64,000 nucleotides of DNA from JAJZIH01 sp021785265 (GTDB lineage: Bacteria; Pseudomonadota; Gammaproteobacteria; JAKAQQ01), in contig DAHWSH010000011.1 of the NCBI GenBank assembly GCA_027338645.1, positions 186,001 through 250,000 of the forward strand, in the 5' to 3' direction. How positions within the stretch are numbered: position 1 is the stretch's first letter; every line of letters begins with the position of its first letter. The notes below the pieces were generated by a model that worked only from the letters and a program-made list of their open reading frames with translations, made no database searches and was not told where the DNA came from. Of the stretch, positions 41,447 through 50,264 are shown piece after piece. Both the position numbers and the translations under genes were made by a program.

Positions 41447-42391
41447 ATGACAGGCGATACCGTCTTCCAGCAGATTTGCCAGGTGTTGGCCGTACTGTGC
41501 CTGGCACCACTCCTCCAAGGGTTCATCGTGATCTGCCGCGAGAAAATCGCCCGCGGAAAGGGACCGTCGATCCTGCAACCCTACCGGGACCTCTACAAAC
41601 TGTTCCACAAGGAACAGCTGGTTCCGGAAAGCGCCTCGTTCATCTTCTGGCTTGCTCCGATCGTTGCATTTACGGCTATGCTCACCGTACCTCTCCTGAT
41701 TCCCGTGCTCACCAACTATCCCCTGCCACTTTCGGATATGGGCGACATACTGGGGGGCGGGCTCATCCTGGCTCTGGCCGGCTTTTCTATCGGGCTCGCG
41801 GGTCTGGACAGTGGTCATCCCTACGGGGGGCTGGGCTCAAGCCGCGAAGCAATGCTCGGTATTCTCGCCGAGCCCACGTTGATCGTGGTGTTCATCGGCA
41901 TCACCCTTCTTGACCGCTCCATGTTGCCCTTTGTCGTGAACCACCTGCTCGTGGCCGAGCCATCCGTCTACTGGAGCCCGGGCCACCTCCTTCTGGTTGC
42001 CGCCTTTTTCATCCTGCTAACCGTTGAGACCGAGCACCTGCCCATTCATTCCGATACCCATCATGAGATCTACATGATCGGGGAGGCACGGCTCCTCGAA
42101 TATTCGGGTCCGCTCCTGGGGCTCCTCAGGTGGTCCTCCTGGATGAAGCGAGCCATCCTCTACACCATCTTTGTCAATGTCCTGACCCTGCCTTGGGGCC
42201 TTTCCGTGCGGGGGACGGCTCCGGGATTGCTCGAGGCGACGGGAATCCTGCTCGCGAAGTGGGCACTGGTTGCCCTCTTGCTCGTGATGATTGACTCCCT
42301 TCAGTCCCGGTTGCGCTTTTATCGCTACCAGGAACCTCTGGCGCTCTCGTTCCTTCTTGCGATTCTGGCCGTGATCGCCCACCAGCTTTAG
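41447..42391 (+). CDS. hyfC: Hyf/Ehr complex membrane subunit, HyfC (NuoH-like)
   Basis: The 314-residue protein has eight or so membrane helices. The NuoH/HyfC loops are kept: GKGPSILQPYRDLYKLFHKE near residues 45-65, a GLGSSREAMLG loop, and TEHLPIHSDTHHEIYMIGEA with its acidic residues near the quinone/ion channel entrance. It anchors the peripheral arm to the membrane arm. It is the first gene of a tight six-gene operon. Confidence 0.9.
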   Translation: MTGDTVFQQICQVLAVLCLAPLLQGFIVICREKIARGKGPSILQPYRDLYKLFHKEQLVPESASFIFWLAPIVAFTAMLTVPLLIPVLTNYPLPLSDMGDILGGGLILALAGFSIGLAGLDSGHPYGGLGSSREAMLGILAEPTLIVVFIGITLLDRSMLPFVVNHLLVAEPSVYWSPGHLLLVAAFFILLTVETEHLPIHSDTHHEIYMIGEARLLEYSGPLLGLLRWSSWMKRAILYTIFVNVLTLPWGLSVRGTAPGLLEATGILLAKWALVALLLVMIDSLQSRLRFYRYQEPLALSFLLAILAVIAHQL

Positions 42392-42398
42392 GACGCCG

Positions 42399-43079
42399 AT
42401 GCCGACTCCCTCCCTCACCGGTCTGACCCAGGCGATCCTTGACCTCATCGCCATGTGTGCGCTTCTTCTCACCTTCGTGATGTTGGGTTCGCACTGGATC
42501 CGGAACCATATCCTGGCGTTTGCAGCCCAGTCCTGGGTGCTGGCTGTGTTGTCCGCCTTCATCGGCTTTTCAGGCCACTATCCGGCACTGCTGGTCATTG
42601 CCGGACTGACCTTGCTCCTGCGCGGTCTGGTCCTTCCCCATCTCCTGGTTCGTATCCTGGACCGGGCCCATCTCAACCGGGAGTTCGCCCCGGTGCTCCA
42701 ACCGGCCATGAGCGTCGCCATGGGGGCATTGTGTGTTCTTCTGGCTTACGGGGCAGCTCTCCGTCTGGGCCAGACCGTGGATGGGCAAAGCCCCGTCACG
42801 CGGATTGGGCTGACCAGCCTCCTTGCGGTCGTGTTGATCGGGTTCTTGATGCTTATCCTGAGACGGGAGGCGGTAAGCCATCTCCTGGGGCTGCTCGTGA
42901 TCGAAAACGGCATTTTCCTGGGATCACTGATCCTCATGCCCGGGTTGCCGCTGCTACTTGAGTTTGTGGTGGTATTCGACCTTCTACTTATTGTGGTCGC
43001 TCTTGGCATGTTCGTTCGCCACCTTCGGGCCGAGATCGGCTCGACTGACAGCCGGGCCCTGGACCGGCTGGTGGGGTGA
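42399..43079 (+). CDS. hyfE: Hyf/Ehr complex membrane subunit, HyfE (NuoK-like)
   Basis: The 226-residue, highly hydrophobic protein has about seven helices. Its C-terminal half corresponds to NuoK/HyfE, with the Glu-containing helix VSHLLGLLVIENGIFLGSLI and the following FDLLLIVVALGMFV. It contributes to the ion path between HyfC and the antiporter-like subunits. It starts seven bases after hyfC. Confidence 0.86.
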   Translation: MPTPSLTGLTQAILDLIAMCALLLTFVMLGSHWIRNHILAFAAQSWVLAVLSAFIGFSGHYPALLVIAGLTLLLRGLVLPHLLVRILDRAHLNREFAPVLQPAMSVAMGALCVLLAYGAALRLGQTVDGQSPVTRIGLTSLLAVVLIGFLMLILRREAVSHLLGLLVIENGIFLGSLILMPGLPLLLEFVVVFDLLLIVVALGMFVRHLRAEIGSTDSRALDRLVG

Positions 43080-43083
43080 GCCC

Positions 43084-44541
43084 ATGATCTGGGCTTCGCT
43101 GGAGATCCTGTTCGCGGTCACGACCGCGGCCTCGGCGCTCTGCTGGATCGTGCGCCAGCCCCGCGTCGCCGAGATCATCAACCTCGCTGCGGCTACGATC
43201 GACTGCCTCCTCGTGGGCTGGCTGCTGGCCGTGACCCCGTCGAGTGGTGTGCGGGGTTTTGGTGACTTCCTCCGTCTGGGTCCGCTGGGTCTCTGGGTGA
43301 TGTTGTGCACGGCTCTCGTCTATTTTCTGGCTTCGCTTCATGCAATCGGCTACATGCGACGGATGCACGAGGAGACGGCGCACCTGAATCGCTTCTATGG
43401 GATGTTCGCGATTTTTGCGCTGACCCTCTTCCTGGCGCCGGTCGAGAACAATCCGGGGCTCTTCTGGATCTCGATCGAACTTACCACCATCGCCAGTGCA
43501 TTCCTGGTTGCATTCCAGCGGACAGCGGAGACCATCGAAGCCGCTTGGAAGTATGTCGTTATTGCATCAGCCGGCCTGTCGCTGGCACTGCTCGGGACGA
43601 TTCTTTTCTACTGGGCTGGCACCTTTACGTTGGGTCCCTCCTATAACATGACCTGGAGCCGCTTCGCGGCCATTGCTCCTCTGGCCAATCCCGGCCTGAT
43701 CTTTTTCGCCTTTCTGCTCGTGCTGGTCGGCTTTGGGACCAAGGTCGGCCTCGTGCCCATGCATACCTGGCTCCCGGACGCGCACAGCGAAGGTCCGGCC
43801 CCAGTCTCGGCGATGCTGTCGGGGGCGCTCCTGAACTGCGCGATGCTCGGCATTGTGCGTTTTCTCGAGATCCTGAAAGATACGCCTGAACACACGCTGG
43901 CCCAGACCGCGCTCGTCGCGATGGGTGCTTTGAGCCTTCTCGTCGCGGCTCTGTTCATCGTCCGCCAGCGGCTAGTCAAGCGTCTGGCCGCCTATTCGAG
44001 CATTGAGCACATGGGAATCATGGCCATGGGATTCGGGTTCGGTGGGGCCCTGGGTGTGATGGGGGCCCTCTACCAGATGCTCAATCACTCAGTGACCAAA
44101 TCGGCGGTCTTTTTCGGGTCCGGAAGCATGATGCGCGCATACCAGAGCAAGCGGATCGCGGGTATCCGGCGCGTGCTGGATGCCTTTCCGGTAGCCGGGC
44201 TCCTCTGGCTCGCGTCCGCTCTTGCGATTACGGGAGCTCCACCCTTCGGAATTTTCTGGGGCGAAATCACGCTGCTCCAGGGCGGTATGGCGAGCGAAAA
44301 CCGCTGGGCCGTCGTTTGGACGGCCGTCCTCCTGGTCGTGGTTTTCATTGGTTTCTTGAGCCACTTCCGGAGAATGTATTTCGGCCGGCCACCAACCCGG
44401 ACACCCGAGACCGCCTTCCATTGGACTGAATTAGCCGCGCTCGCGCTGGCCGTGGCAGCCGCGCTGGGGCTCGGTCTCTGGTGGCCTGCGTCCGTTTGGG
44501 TCTATCTCCGCGCGATCGCGCACCATCTGGGATCCACCTGA
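43084..44541 (+). CDS. hyfF: Hyf/Ehr complex antiporter-like subunit, HyfF
   Basis: From ATG 43084 it has 485 residues and about 14 helices, a Mrp/NuoL-M-N family subunit. The conserved Glu in FWISIELTTIASAFLVAF and the Lys region VGFGTKVGLVPMHTWLPDAHSEGPAPVSAMLSG are intact, and GIMAMGFGFGG with a following H-x-x-x-K (NHSVTKSAVF) completes the channel. This supports ion pumping. The frame is open upstream into hyfE, but that part is not homologous. Confidence 0.93.
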   Translation: MIWASLEILFAVTTAASALCWIVRQPRVAEIINLAAATIDCLLVGWLLAVTPSSGVRGFGDFLRLGPLGLWVMLCTALVYFLASLHAIGYMRRMHEETAHLNRFYGMFAIFALTLFLAPVENNPGLFWISIELTTIASAFLVAFQRTAETIEAAWKYVVIASAGLSLALLGTILFYWAGTFTLGPSYNMTWSRFAAIAPLANPGLIFFAFLLVLVGFGTKVGLVPMHTWLPDAHSEGPAPVSAMLSGALLNCAMLGIVRFLEILKDTPEHTLAQTALVAMGALSLLVAALFIVRQRLVKRLAAYSSIEHMGIMAMGFGFGGALGVMGALYQMLNHSVTKSAVFFGSGSMMRAYQSKRIAGIRRVLDAFPVAGLLWLASALAITGAPPFGIFWGEITLLQGGMASENRWAVVWTAVLLVVVFIGFLSHFRRMYFGRPPTRTPETAFHWTELAALALAVAAALGLGLWWPASVWVYLRAIAHHLGST

Positions 44542-46049
44542 TGCGGCCCTGCACGAGCCGGGTCATCAGGGCCGAGGCACTCCTGAAGCTGCTCGACGAG
44601 CTTCTGCCAGCCGCCGTTCGTCCGGACCCGCATCAGCGGCTCCGCATGGCCTATGCTCGCAAGGCCGGTGAAACCGATCTCGAAGTCCTCTACTACCTGA
44701 GCCTGGGAAAAGGTCGTCCTGATCTCCTCCTGCGTGTTGCCCCAGAGCAGAATGCCCTGCCCAGCGTGGCGAACCGATTCCCTGCGCTATCGTGGTACGA
44801 GCGCGAAATGCATGACCTCTTCGGCATCGAATTTACCGGGCATCCCGAACTTCACCCGCTCATCCTGCACGAGGGAGTGACCACATCGCGGCCGCCGCTG
44901 CTCGGGCAGGCCGGGGCTCCGATCCATTACCGGACATCCCCACCCACGGTCCCGACGATGCACGCAACCGAGATCCAACGCCTCCCGTTCGGTCCCGTTC
45001 GTGCGGATGTCGTCGAGTCGGCCCAGTTTCTCTTCTATTACATCGGCGAGGGGATTCTCCACTTTCACCAACGGCTCTTCTACAAGCATCGCGGCATGGA
45101 ACAGCGTTTCGAAGGCGTCTCACCCATGGCCGGGGTCATCCTGGCCGAACGGGTTTCGGGCACCGATTCAGTGGGGCATGCTCTGGCATTCTGCCAGGCC
45201 TGCGAACTGGCCCTGGGTCTTTTGCCTCCCCCGCGGGCGCTCGGCTTCAGGATCATCCTCGCCGAACTCGAGCGCCTGACGAACCATCTGCACTATTTTT
45301 CAGAGCTGGCTCGGATGACGACCCTCCGGGTCGCGGCTGCCCAGGGGGCCTGGCTCGAGGAGCAAGTTCGGCAGATCAATGGGGCTCTGACCGGAAGCCG
45401 TTTTCTGCGTGGCATCTTGAGCGTTGGGGGACTTCGGCGGGATCTCGAACCTTCCGGTCTGGCCGGCCGGCTGACTGACCTCGAGACCGGGATTTCGGAT
45501 TTTCTCGACAAACTTGCGGACACTCGGAGTTATCTTGACCGCCTGATCGGTACCGGGCGGCTCTCAACGGATGTGGCCATGGATCAGGGGGCTACCGGCC
45601 CGGTCGAGCGAGCGAGTGGGCTCGACCGGGATCTCCGTCGAGACCGGCCCTACGGTTCTTATGGAATGCTTGAGTTCAAGGTTCCCCGGGAGTCAGAAGG
45701 CGATGCCCTGGCCCGGGCCCAAATACGTCGCGCCGAAGTGACCGAGTCTCTCGCCTTGGTCCGCGAGTCCCTCGCGCATCTCGAGTCGGGCCCGGTCATC
45801 ACGGACCAGCCGGAGGAAGGACCGGATCCTGGGGGAGAGGGATTGGGGGCGGTCGAGGGGAGCCGGGGCGGACTTTACTACGCGGTCCACTTCGATCCGG
45901 ACCGGCAGTGCTTGCTGCGCGTCAAGATCAAGGAGCCCTCGTTTTCAAACTGGCGTGTTTTCCCATTCACCGTGAAGGACACCAATCTTATGGACTACGC
46001 CATCAACGAGGCCAGTTTCGGTCTCTCGATCGCGGGCGCTGACCGTTAG
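44541..46049 (+). CDS. hyfG: Hyf/Ehr large subunit without nickel ligands (NuoCD/HyfG-like)
   Basis: The 502-residue protein fuses an N-terminal NuoC-like domain (FPALSWYEREMHDLFGIEFTGHP, the 30-kDa signature) to a NuoD/hydrogenase-large-subunit domain (PFGPVRADVVESAQFLFYY, HRGMEQRFEG). Hydrogenases have ERVCGIC here. This protein has AERVSGTDSVGHA, with Ser206 and Asp209 in place of the cysteines. The C-terminal CxxC is also absent (INEASFGLSIAGADR). It should not bind a [NiFe] centre, so it is an Ehr- or complex-I-like subunit. The start overlaps hyfF (TGATG). Confidence 0.93.
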   Translation: MRPCTSRVIRAEALLKLLDELLPAAVRPDPHQRLRMAYARKAGETDLEVLYYLSLGKGRPDLLLRVAPEQNALPSVANRFPALSWYEREMHDLFGIEFTGHPELHPLILHEGVTTSRPPLLGQAGAPIHYRTSPPTVPTMHATEIQRLPFGPVRADVVESAQFLFYYIGEGILHFHQRLFYKHRGMEQRFEGVSPMAGVILAERVSGTDSVGHALAFCQACELALGLLPPPRALGFRIILAELERLTNHLHYFSELARMTTLRVAAAQGAWLEEQVRQINGALTGSRFLRGILSVGGLRRDLEPSGLAGRLTDLETGISDFLDKLADTRSYLDRLIGTGRLSTDVAMDQGATGPVERASGLDRDLRRDRPYGSYGMLEFKVPRESEGDALARAQIRRAEVTESLALVRESLAHLESGPVITDQPEEGPDPGGEGLGAVEGSRGGLYYAVHFDPDRQCLLRVKIKEPSFSNWRVFPFTVKDTNLMDYAINEASFGLSIAGADR

Positions 46050-46059
46050 GGGGAATACG

Positions 46060-46863
46060 ATGACCAACTGGGCATGGTTTGGATTGAGTCAGGGGAGACT
46101 GACCACCGGCTGGCCGGAAGAGACGGTCGGGCATGGCCAGGAAGGTGTTTTGGGGATGCCGCGGCTCCATCCTGAGCGCTGTGCACCCACCTGCCGGGAC
46201 TGTATTTCGGCCTGCCCATCCGGTGCGATCACCGGAGGCTTGGGAGAGTCAGTGACGCTCGACTATGGACGCTGCGTGGTCTGCCAGCGCTGCACTGAGG
46301 TCTGCCCGACCGGAGCCATCGAAAAAACCACCGATTGGGCTTTTGGCGTCCGCACGCGGGAAGCGCTCCTGGCGGGGGGTGGGGGGATGGGTTCCGGGAA
46401 TGCCGAGTCTCCTCCGTCCACCCACGTGCCCCGCGGATTCCGCCGGAGCCTTCACATTCGTCATGTCGATGCCGGATCCTGCAACGGCTGTGAATCCGAG
46501 CTCGAGGCACTCCTCAATCCCTTCTACAACCTCCACCGCCTGGGCATTTTCTTTACCGCCTCTCCCCGCTCCGCTGATCTATTACTGGTGACGGGCCCAG
46601 TCACGGTGGCGATGAAGGAGCCACTGCTCGAAACCTATCGGGCGATGCCCGAACCCCGGTTTGTCATGGCGATGGGGACCTGCGCGACCGGTGGCGGGAT
46701 TGCCGGCGGTGGGTATAGCTGCCACCAGGGACTCGAGGGAATTCTTCCAGTCGACCTCTGGCTACCGGGTTGCCCCCCAAACCCCGCAGCCCTCATGGAG
46801 GCTCTCTTGGTTCTCTTGGGAAGACGGCCCGAACGAGGTGCCCTGCCGGAGCGTGCCGGATGA
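46060..46863 (+). CDS. Fused ferredoxin and NuoB-like subunit (HyfH-HyfI fusion)
   Basis: The first 90 residues carry two [4Fe-4S] motifs: C41-x3-C45-x2-C48-x3-CP and C72-x2-C75-x2-C78-x3-CP. After a Gly-rich linker (about 105-125), residues 130-250 are NuoB/HyfI-like with all four cluster ligands (Cys141 and Cys144 in SCNGCESE, Cys208 in GTCATGGG, Cys238 in PGCPPNP). The two proteins are usually separate. One extra residue in the first ferredoxin motif is unusual. The protein should wire electrons to the cluster next to the large subunit. Confidence 0.92.
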   Translation: MTNWAWFGLSQGRLTTGWPEETVGHGQEGVLGMPRLHPERCAPTCRDCISACPSGAITGGLGESVTLDYGRCVVCQRCTEVCPTGAIEKTTDWAFGVRTREALLAGGGGMGSGNAESPPSTHVPRGFRRSLHIRHVDAGSCNGCESELEALLNPFYNLHRLGIFFTASPRSADLLLVTGPVTVAMKEPLLETYRAMPEPRFVMAMGTCATGGGIAGGGYSCHQGLEGILPVDLWLPGCPPNPAALMEALLVLLGRRPERGALPERAG

Positions 46864-48845
46864 ATCCACTCGAGGCTTTCCTCGCCGCTGCTCTTCTCTG
46901 GACCGGTGCCGTGTTGGCGGATGCCGTGGGGCAGCCACGCTGGGCTCGTGGGCTCCTCTTTCTGGGAATCCTGATGGCTATGGCAGCAACCCTCGCAGCC
47001 TTGCCAGGCAACTCGGGAACAGGAGTCGCCTGGACCATGGGCAGACTGCCTCTTGATTGGCGAATGGATGCGATGGCGCTCTGGCTCTGTCTACCGGCCT
47101 GGCTGCCCGCCGGCTTCGCCGTCTTGCTCGGTCATCGTGTGGGCCGGAGAGGCTGGTTTTCCGGTTTTGCACTGTGCCTGCTCGGAGCGCTTGGGGTTCT
47201 CGGCTTCCAGGATGGGCCGGCGTTCCTGGTGGCTTGGGAAGTGATGGGTTTTGGGGCTGCGATGATGTTGCTTTCAGAACGCAGTGATACCGCAGGCGGG
47301 CGGGCCACCTTCTTCATGCTGGCTCTCCTCGAAAGCGGGGCTGTGGCCCTGCTCCTCGCCATCCTCATGCTGGGTCCGGGATGGCGATTTTCCGGCTATG
47401 GTACGGCTTGGACCGGCTGGGGAGGGGTTGCCGGCTTTCTTCTGGCACTCCTTTGGCTTGCGGGTTGCGGCGCAAAACTGGGACTCCTGCCCTACTACGA
47501 ATGGTATCCGGAGGCCTATGGTGCGGGCTCGGGTGCAAGCGGGGCTCTGTTCTCGGGGCTCCTTCTCAACGTTGCCTATTTTGTCCTGAGCCGGGCGTTG
47601 ATCCAGTGGCTCGGAATAACTCCTTGGCTCAGCGACCTTGGAATCGTGGTTCTGGCCGTGGGCATCCTGACGGCGGTCCTGACGGGCCTTTATGCTTTCC
47701 AGCAGGATGACTGGTTGCGTCTGCTGGCCTTCTCTTCGGCTGAAAACGCCGGCATCGCGGTCGCGGCTCTCGGGGCAGCCCTCGTCTTCCGTGGGGCAGG
47801 ACATGACCATCTGGCCGCACTCGCCTGGATCGTGGGTCTGATTCAGCTTATGGGGCATGCTCTCGCCAAGGGGACCCTCTTCTTCACGGCACAGGCAGTG
47901 GCAGAGGACGACAGCGGATCGGGGTCCCTCCGGCCGGGAGGGCTGCTCCACCGGGCCCCCGGAACGCTCGGTGCGGGCGCGCTTTGTGCCGTGCTCAGTC
48001 TCGCCGCGTTGCCCCCAACGGCCGGGTTCGTGAGCGAGTGGTATCTCTTTCAGTGCCTGTTTCACGACTTCGTCTTGGCCACGGCCGTCACCCGGATTGC
48101 CCTTGCCCTGGCAGGTGCAGGACTCGCGCTCACAGCCGCAATTTCGTTCGCTACCATGGTCAAACTGTTCGGGGTGGGATTGCTTGGCAAACCCCGTGCC
48201 GGTACCCGGGAGGCGATTCCGCCTGTATTCCGGATTGCGATCCTGGTCTGCGGACTTTCTGTTCCCGCATTTGCCGTGAGCCTGGTCGGGTGGTTGCCTT
48301 GGCTCGGCCAGATCGCCCACCCGATCTTCGGATTTGCTCCTCGTCTCGTGCAGGGTTGGCTGCTGGTTCCGCTGAGCCCGGGATTTGCCTTCATCTCCCC
48401 CGCCCTTCTGGTCATTGTCTGGCCGCTTCTCGCCCTGGTTCCCCTCTCCCTGCTTCTGGTGGGCATCCGCCGTTTCAAGATCCGCAGAACCCACCTCTGG
48501 TGCGGCGGGGATCCGCTGGCCGCTCAGGCTGGTACCACGACGGCTTTCGCCTTTTCGAACGCGCTACGTGTCTTTTACAGCTTCGTTTACCGACCTCGAA
48601 ACGTGGTCCAGCGAACCTTCGGCGAACAACCCTATTTCGTAAAGGAAATCCGTTTTGACTACAGCCATGCTCCAGTCTTCGGGCCACTCCTGTTCAAGCC
48701 GCTCTCCAAGGCCGTTCGTTCCCTGGCCCACCAGCTGCGCTTCCTGCAGAACGGACGGATCAGTGCCTACCTGGCCTATCTTGGTTTTGTTCTCCTTCTC
48801 ATTTTTGCTTTTCTGCTGGTTGTGGGCCCGATCGGAATCCGCTAG
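46860..48845 (+). CDS. hyfB: Hyf/Ehr complex antiporter-like subunit, HyfB (NuoL-like)
   Basis: From ATG 46860 (ATGA overlap with the fusion gene) it has 661 residues and about 16 helices. It is a Mrp-antiporter-type subunit: VAWEVMGFGAAMMLLSE (Glu helix), GCGAKLGLLPYYEWYPEAYGAGSGASGALFSG (Lys helix), SAENAGIAVAALG and HALAKGTLFF. The C-terminal part is like HyfB. It is the last gene of the operon. No formate dehydrogenase, hyp maturation or regulator gene follows. Confidence 0.9.
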   Translation: MNPLEAFLAAALLWTGAVLADAVGQPRWARGLLFLGILMAMAATLAALPGNSGTGVAWTMGRLPLDWRMDAMALWLCLPAWLPAGFAVLLGHRVGRRGWFSGFALCLLGALGVLGFQDGPAFLVAWEVMGFGAAMMLLSERSDTAGGRATFFMLALLESGAVALLLAILMLGPGWRFSGYGTAWTGWGGVAGFLLALLWLAGCGAKLGLLPYYEWYPEAYGAGSGASGALFSGLLLNVAYFVLSRALIQWLGITPWLSDLGIVVLAVGILTAVLTGLYAFQQDDWLRLLAFSSAENAGIAVAALGAALVFRGAGHDHLAALAWIVGLIQLMGHALAKGTLFFTAQAVAEDDSGSGSLRPGGLLHRAPGTLGAGALCAVLSLAALPPTAGFVSEWYLFQCLFHDFVLATAVTRIALALAGAGLALTAAISFATMVKLFGVGLLGKPRAGTREAIPPVFRIAILVCGLSVPAFAVSLVGWLPWLGQIAHPIFGFAPRLVQGWLLVPLSPGFAFISPALLVIVWPLLALVPLSLLLVGIRRFKIRRTHLWCGGDPLAAQAGTTTAFAFSNALRVFYSFVYRPRNVVQRTFGEQPYFVKEIRFDYSHAPVFGPLLFKPLSKAVRSLAHQLRFLQNGRISAYLAYLGFVLLLIFAFLLVVGPIGIR

Positions 48846-49149
48846 GGAGTCTCTTCAAACCCACGGTTCACCACAGGCATTGAAACTAATCAGCTCCACG
48901 ACTCGAGGTGCCGTTTTATCACTTATAGCTTAATGACCAAGCAATGATCGAAACCGGCAACCCGTGACCGAGTGCTGCTTGTCGCAGATGTTCGGGATGG
49001 ATCACAATGCGCTGTGGCCAATTCATGTTAAGAAAGCTCAGCCAGCGCTTACAGGCCTCCGAAGACTCCTGGCCCAAGGAGTCTGCACGATTTGTCTCCG
49101 ATTCTGCTCGTGGCATGTACGGTGACTACGGAGTGGGGTCGTGAAATGC
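48846..49149. other. Intergenic stretch between hyfB and tRNA-Ile
   Basis: About 300 bases with lower GC than the surroundings. It holds only the decayed DUF433 fragment described separately. I see no terminator hairpin with a T-run after hyfB and no recognisable promoter. Confidence 0.6.
48919..49026 (-). pseudogene. Decayed DUF433 (antitoxin-type) gene fragment
   Basis: A minus-strand frame from ATG 49026 reads MNWPQRIVIHPEHLRQAALG, then HGLPVSIIAWSL. DUF433 proteins typically start MNW-x-x-RI-x-I-x-PE and continue G-x-P-x-I-x-GTRIPV. The start and the L/I-PVS-I part match, but the middle is altered, there is no Shine-Dalgarno and the frame stops after 35 codons, about half of normal. No toxin partner (DUF5615 type) is present. 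It sits beside a tRNA gene, a common place for remnants of transferred DNA. Confidence 0.45.
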
Positions 49150-49223
49150 TGGGCCCAGCAGGACTCGAACCTGCGACCAATCGATTATGAGTCGACTGCT
49201 CTAACCAGCTGAGCTATAGGCCC
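49150..49223 (-). tRNA. tRNA-Ile2 (anticodon CAU)
   Basis: A 74-nt cloverleaf on the minus strand starts GGGCCTATAGCTCAGC. The anticodon arm is GTCGA-CTCATAA-TCGAT and the T arm GCAGG-TTCGAGT-CCTGC. The anticodon is CAU, and the GACTCATAATC core is that of the minor isoleucine tRNA whose C34 is changed to lysidine by TilS, not of initiator or elongator Met tRNA. The acceptor stem pairs seven bases with one G-U. The 3' CCA is not encoded. Confidence 0.9.
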
Positions 49224-49247
49224 ATCGAAGCGGTTGCTCCCGCTATT

Positions 49248-50264
49248 CTATGTGGGAGACGGGGTTATGGGTTGGGTAGCCAGCTCCCGTTCGATCAGCT
49301 TGGCCAAGGCATCAACCTGCCCCGGCCCGGCGTTAAGTGCCGGCAGGTAACGGAAAACAGCCCCTCCGGCTTCATGGAACGCCTGGGCATTTTCAACGGT
49401 AATTTCCTCGAGCGTTTCGAGGCAGTCGCAGGCGAATCCGGGACAGATGACATCCAGGGTCCTGATCCCCGTCCGGGCCAGTTCCACGACGCGATCCAAA
49501 GTATAGGGGGAAAGCCATTGTGCAGGCCCGAAGCGTGACTGAAAGGAAACGCTCCACCGGGTGGGGTCGAGGGCCAGGCGGGCACTCACGGCTTTTGCGG
49601 TGGCCAGGCACTGGTGGTAGTAGGGATCTCCATGGGGCACGCTTTTCTGGGGTAGCCCATGGAATGAGAAAAGCAGAAAATCGGGAGCCCCATCTTTCTG
49701 CCAGCCTTGTCGAATGGAATCTGAAACCGCCTCAAGATAGCCGACCTCGAGGTGATAATCCGTGAGAAAACAAATTTGCGGGATTCTCGTGTTTTGGGTC
49801 AGGGATTGGGCGAGTCCGTCGAAAGCGCTCGCAGTGGTGGCGGCAGAGTATTGCGGATAGAGCGGCAGGATCAGGAGACGTTTGAGGGCGCCCAGCGACC
49901 TCAGGGCTTGGCGGATCGATGGGGCGCCATAACGCATACCGAGGGCAACGGGGATCGGCTGATCCCCGCGGTTTACGGCCAGCCGATCTGCGAGCCTCTC
50001 GCGGAGATCTTCGGAATAAACGAGGAGGGGAGATCCACGTTCTGTCCAGATGCTTCGGTAACGGCGGGCTGAAAGGGGTGCGCGGAAAGGGAGAATCACG
50101 CCTTCGAGGAGGATCCGCCAGGGGATCCGGGGCAGATCGATGACCCGCGGGTCGGTCAGAAACTCCCGAAGATACCGCCGGACTGCGCCCGCCGTCGGGG
50201 CATCCGGGGTCCCTAGGTTGAGGAGGAGAACTCCGGTACCGTCGGTTGTCAGTGGCGTTCCCAC
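49248..50264 (-). CDS. hemH: Ferrochelatase
   Basis: The enzyme inserts Fe(II) into protoporphyrin IX, the last step of haem synthesis. From GTG 50264 it has 338 residues: GVLLLNLGTPDAPT, LPLYPQYSAATTASAFD, the catalytic His in FLLFSFHGLPQKS, and FQSRFGPAQWLSPYT. The GTG shares a base with the fadI stop (TAGTG). The frame is open to 50504, but that region belongs to fadI. Confidence 0.95.
   Translation of the reverse strand: MGTPLTTDGTGVLLLNLGTPDAPTAGAVRRYLREFLTDPRVIDLPRIPWRILLEGVILPFRAPLSARRYRSIWTERGSPLLVYSEDLRERLADRLAVNRGDQPIPVALGMRYGAPSIRQALRSLGALKRLLILPLYPQYSAATTASAFDGLAQSLTQNTRIPQICFLTDYHLEVGYLEAVSDSIRQGWQKDGAPDFLLFSFHGLPQKSVPHGDPYYHQCLATAKAVSARLALDPTRWSVSFQSRFGPAQWLSPYTLDRVVELARTGIRTLDVICPGFACDCLETLEEITVENAQAFHEAGGAVFRYLPALNAGPGQVDALAKLIERELATQPITPSPT

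Noticed and set aside
47274..48494. A 406-codon minus-strand frame
   Set aside because: It lies opposite hyfB and is highly charged and repetitive, typical of the complement of a membrane-protein gene.
41447..48845. Formate hydrogenlyase or energy-converting [NiFe] hydrogenase
   Set aside because: The large subunit lacks both CxxC nickel motifs, and no hyp or fdhF genes are present.
49150..49223. tRNA-Met
   Set aside because: The anticodon is CAU, but the GACTCATAATC anticodon arm and overall sequence match the minor tRNA-Ile2 modified by TilS.
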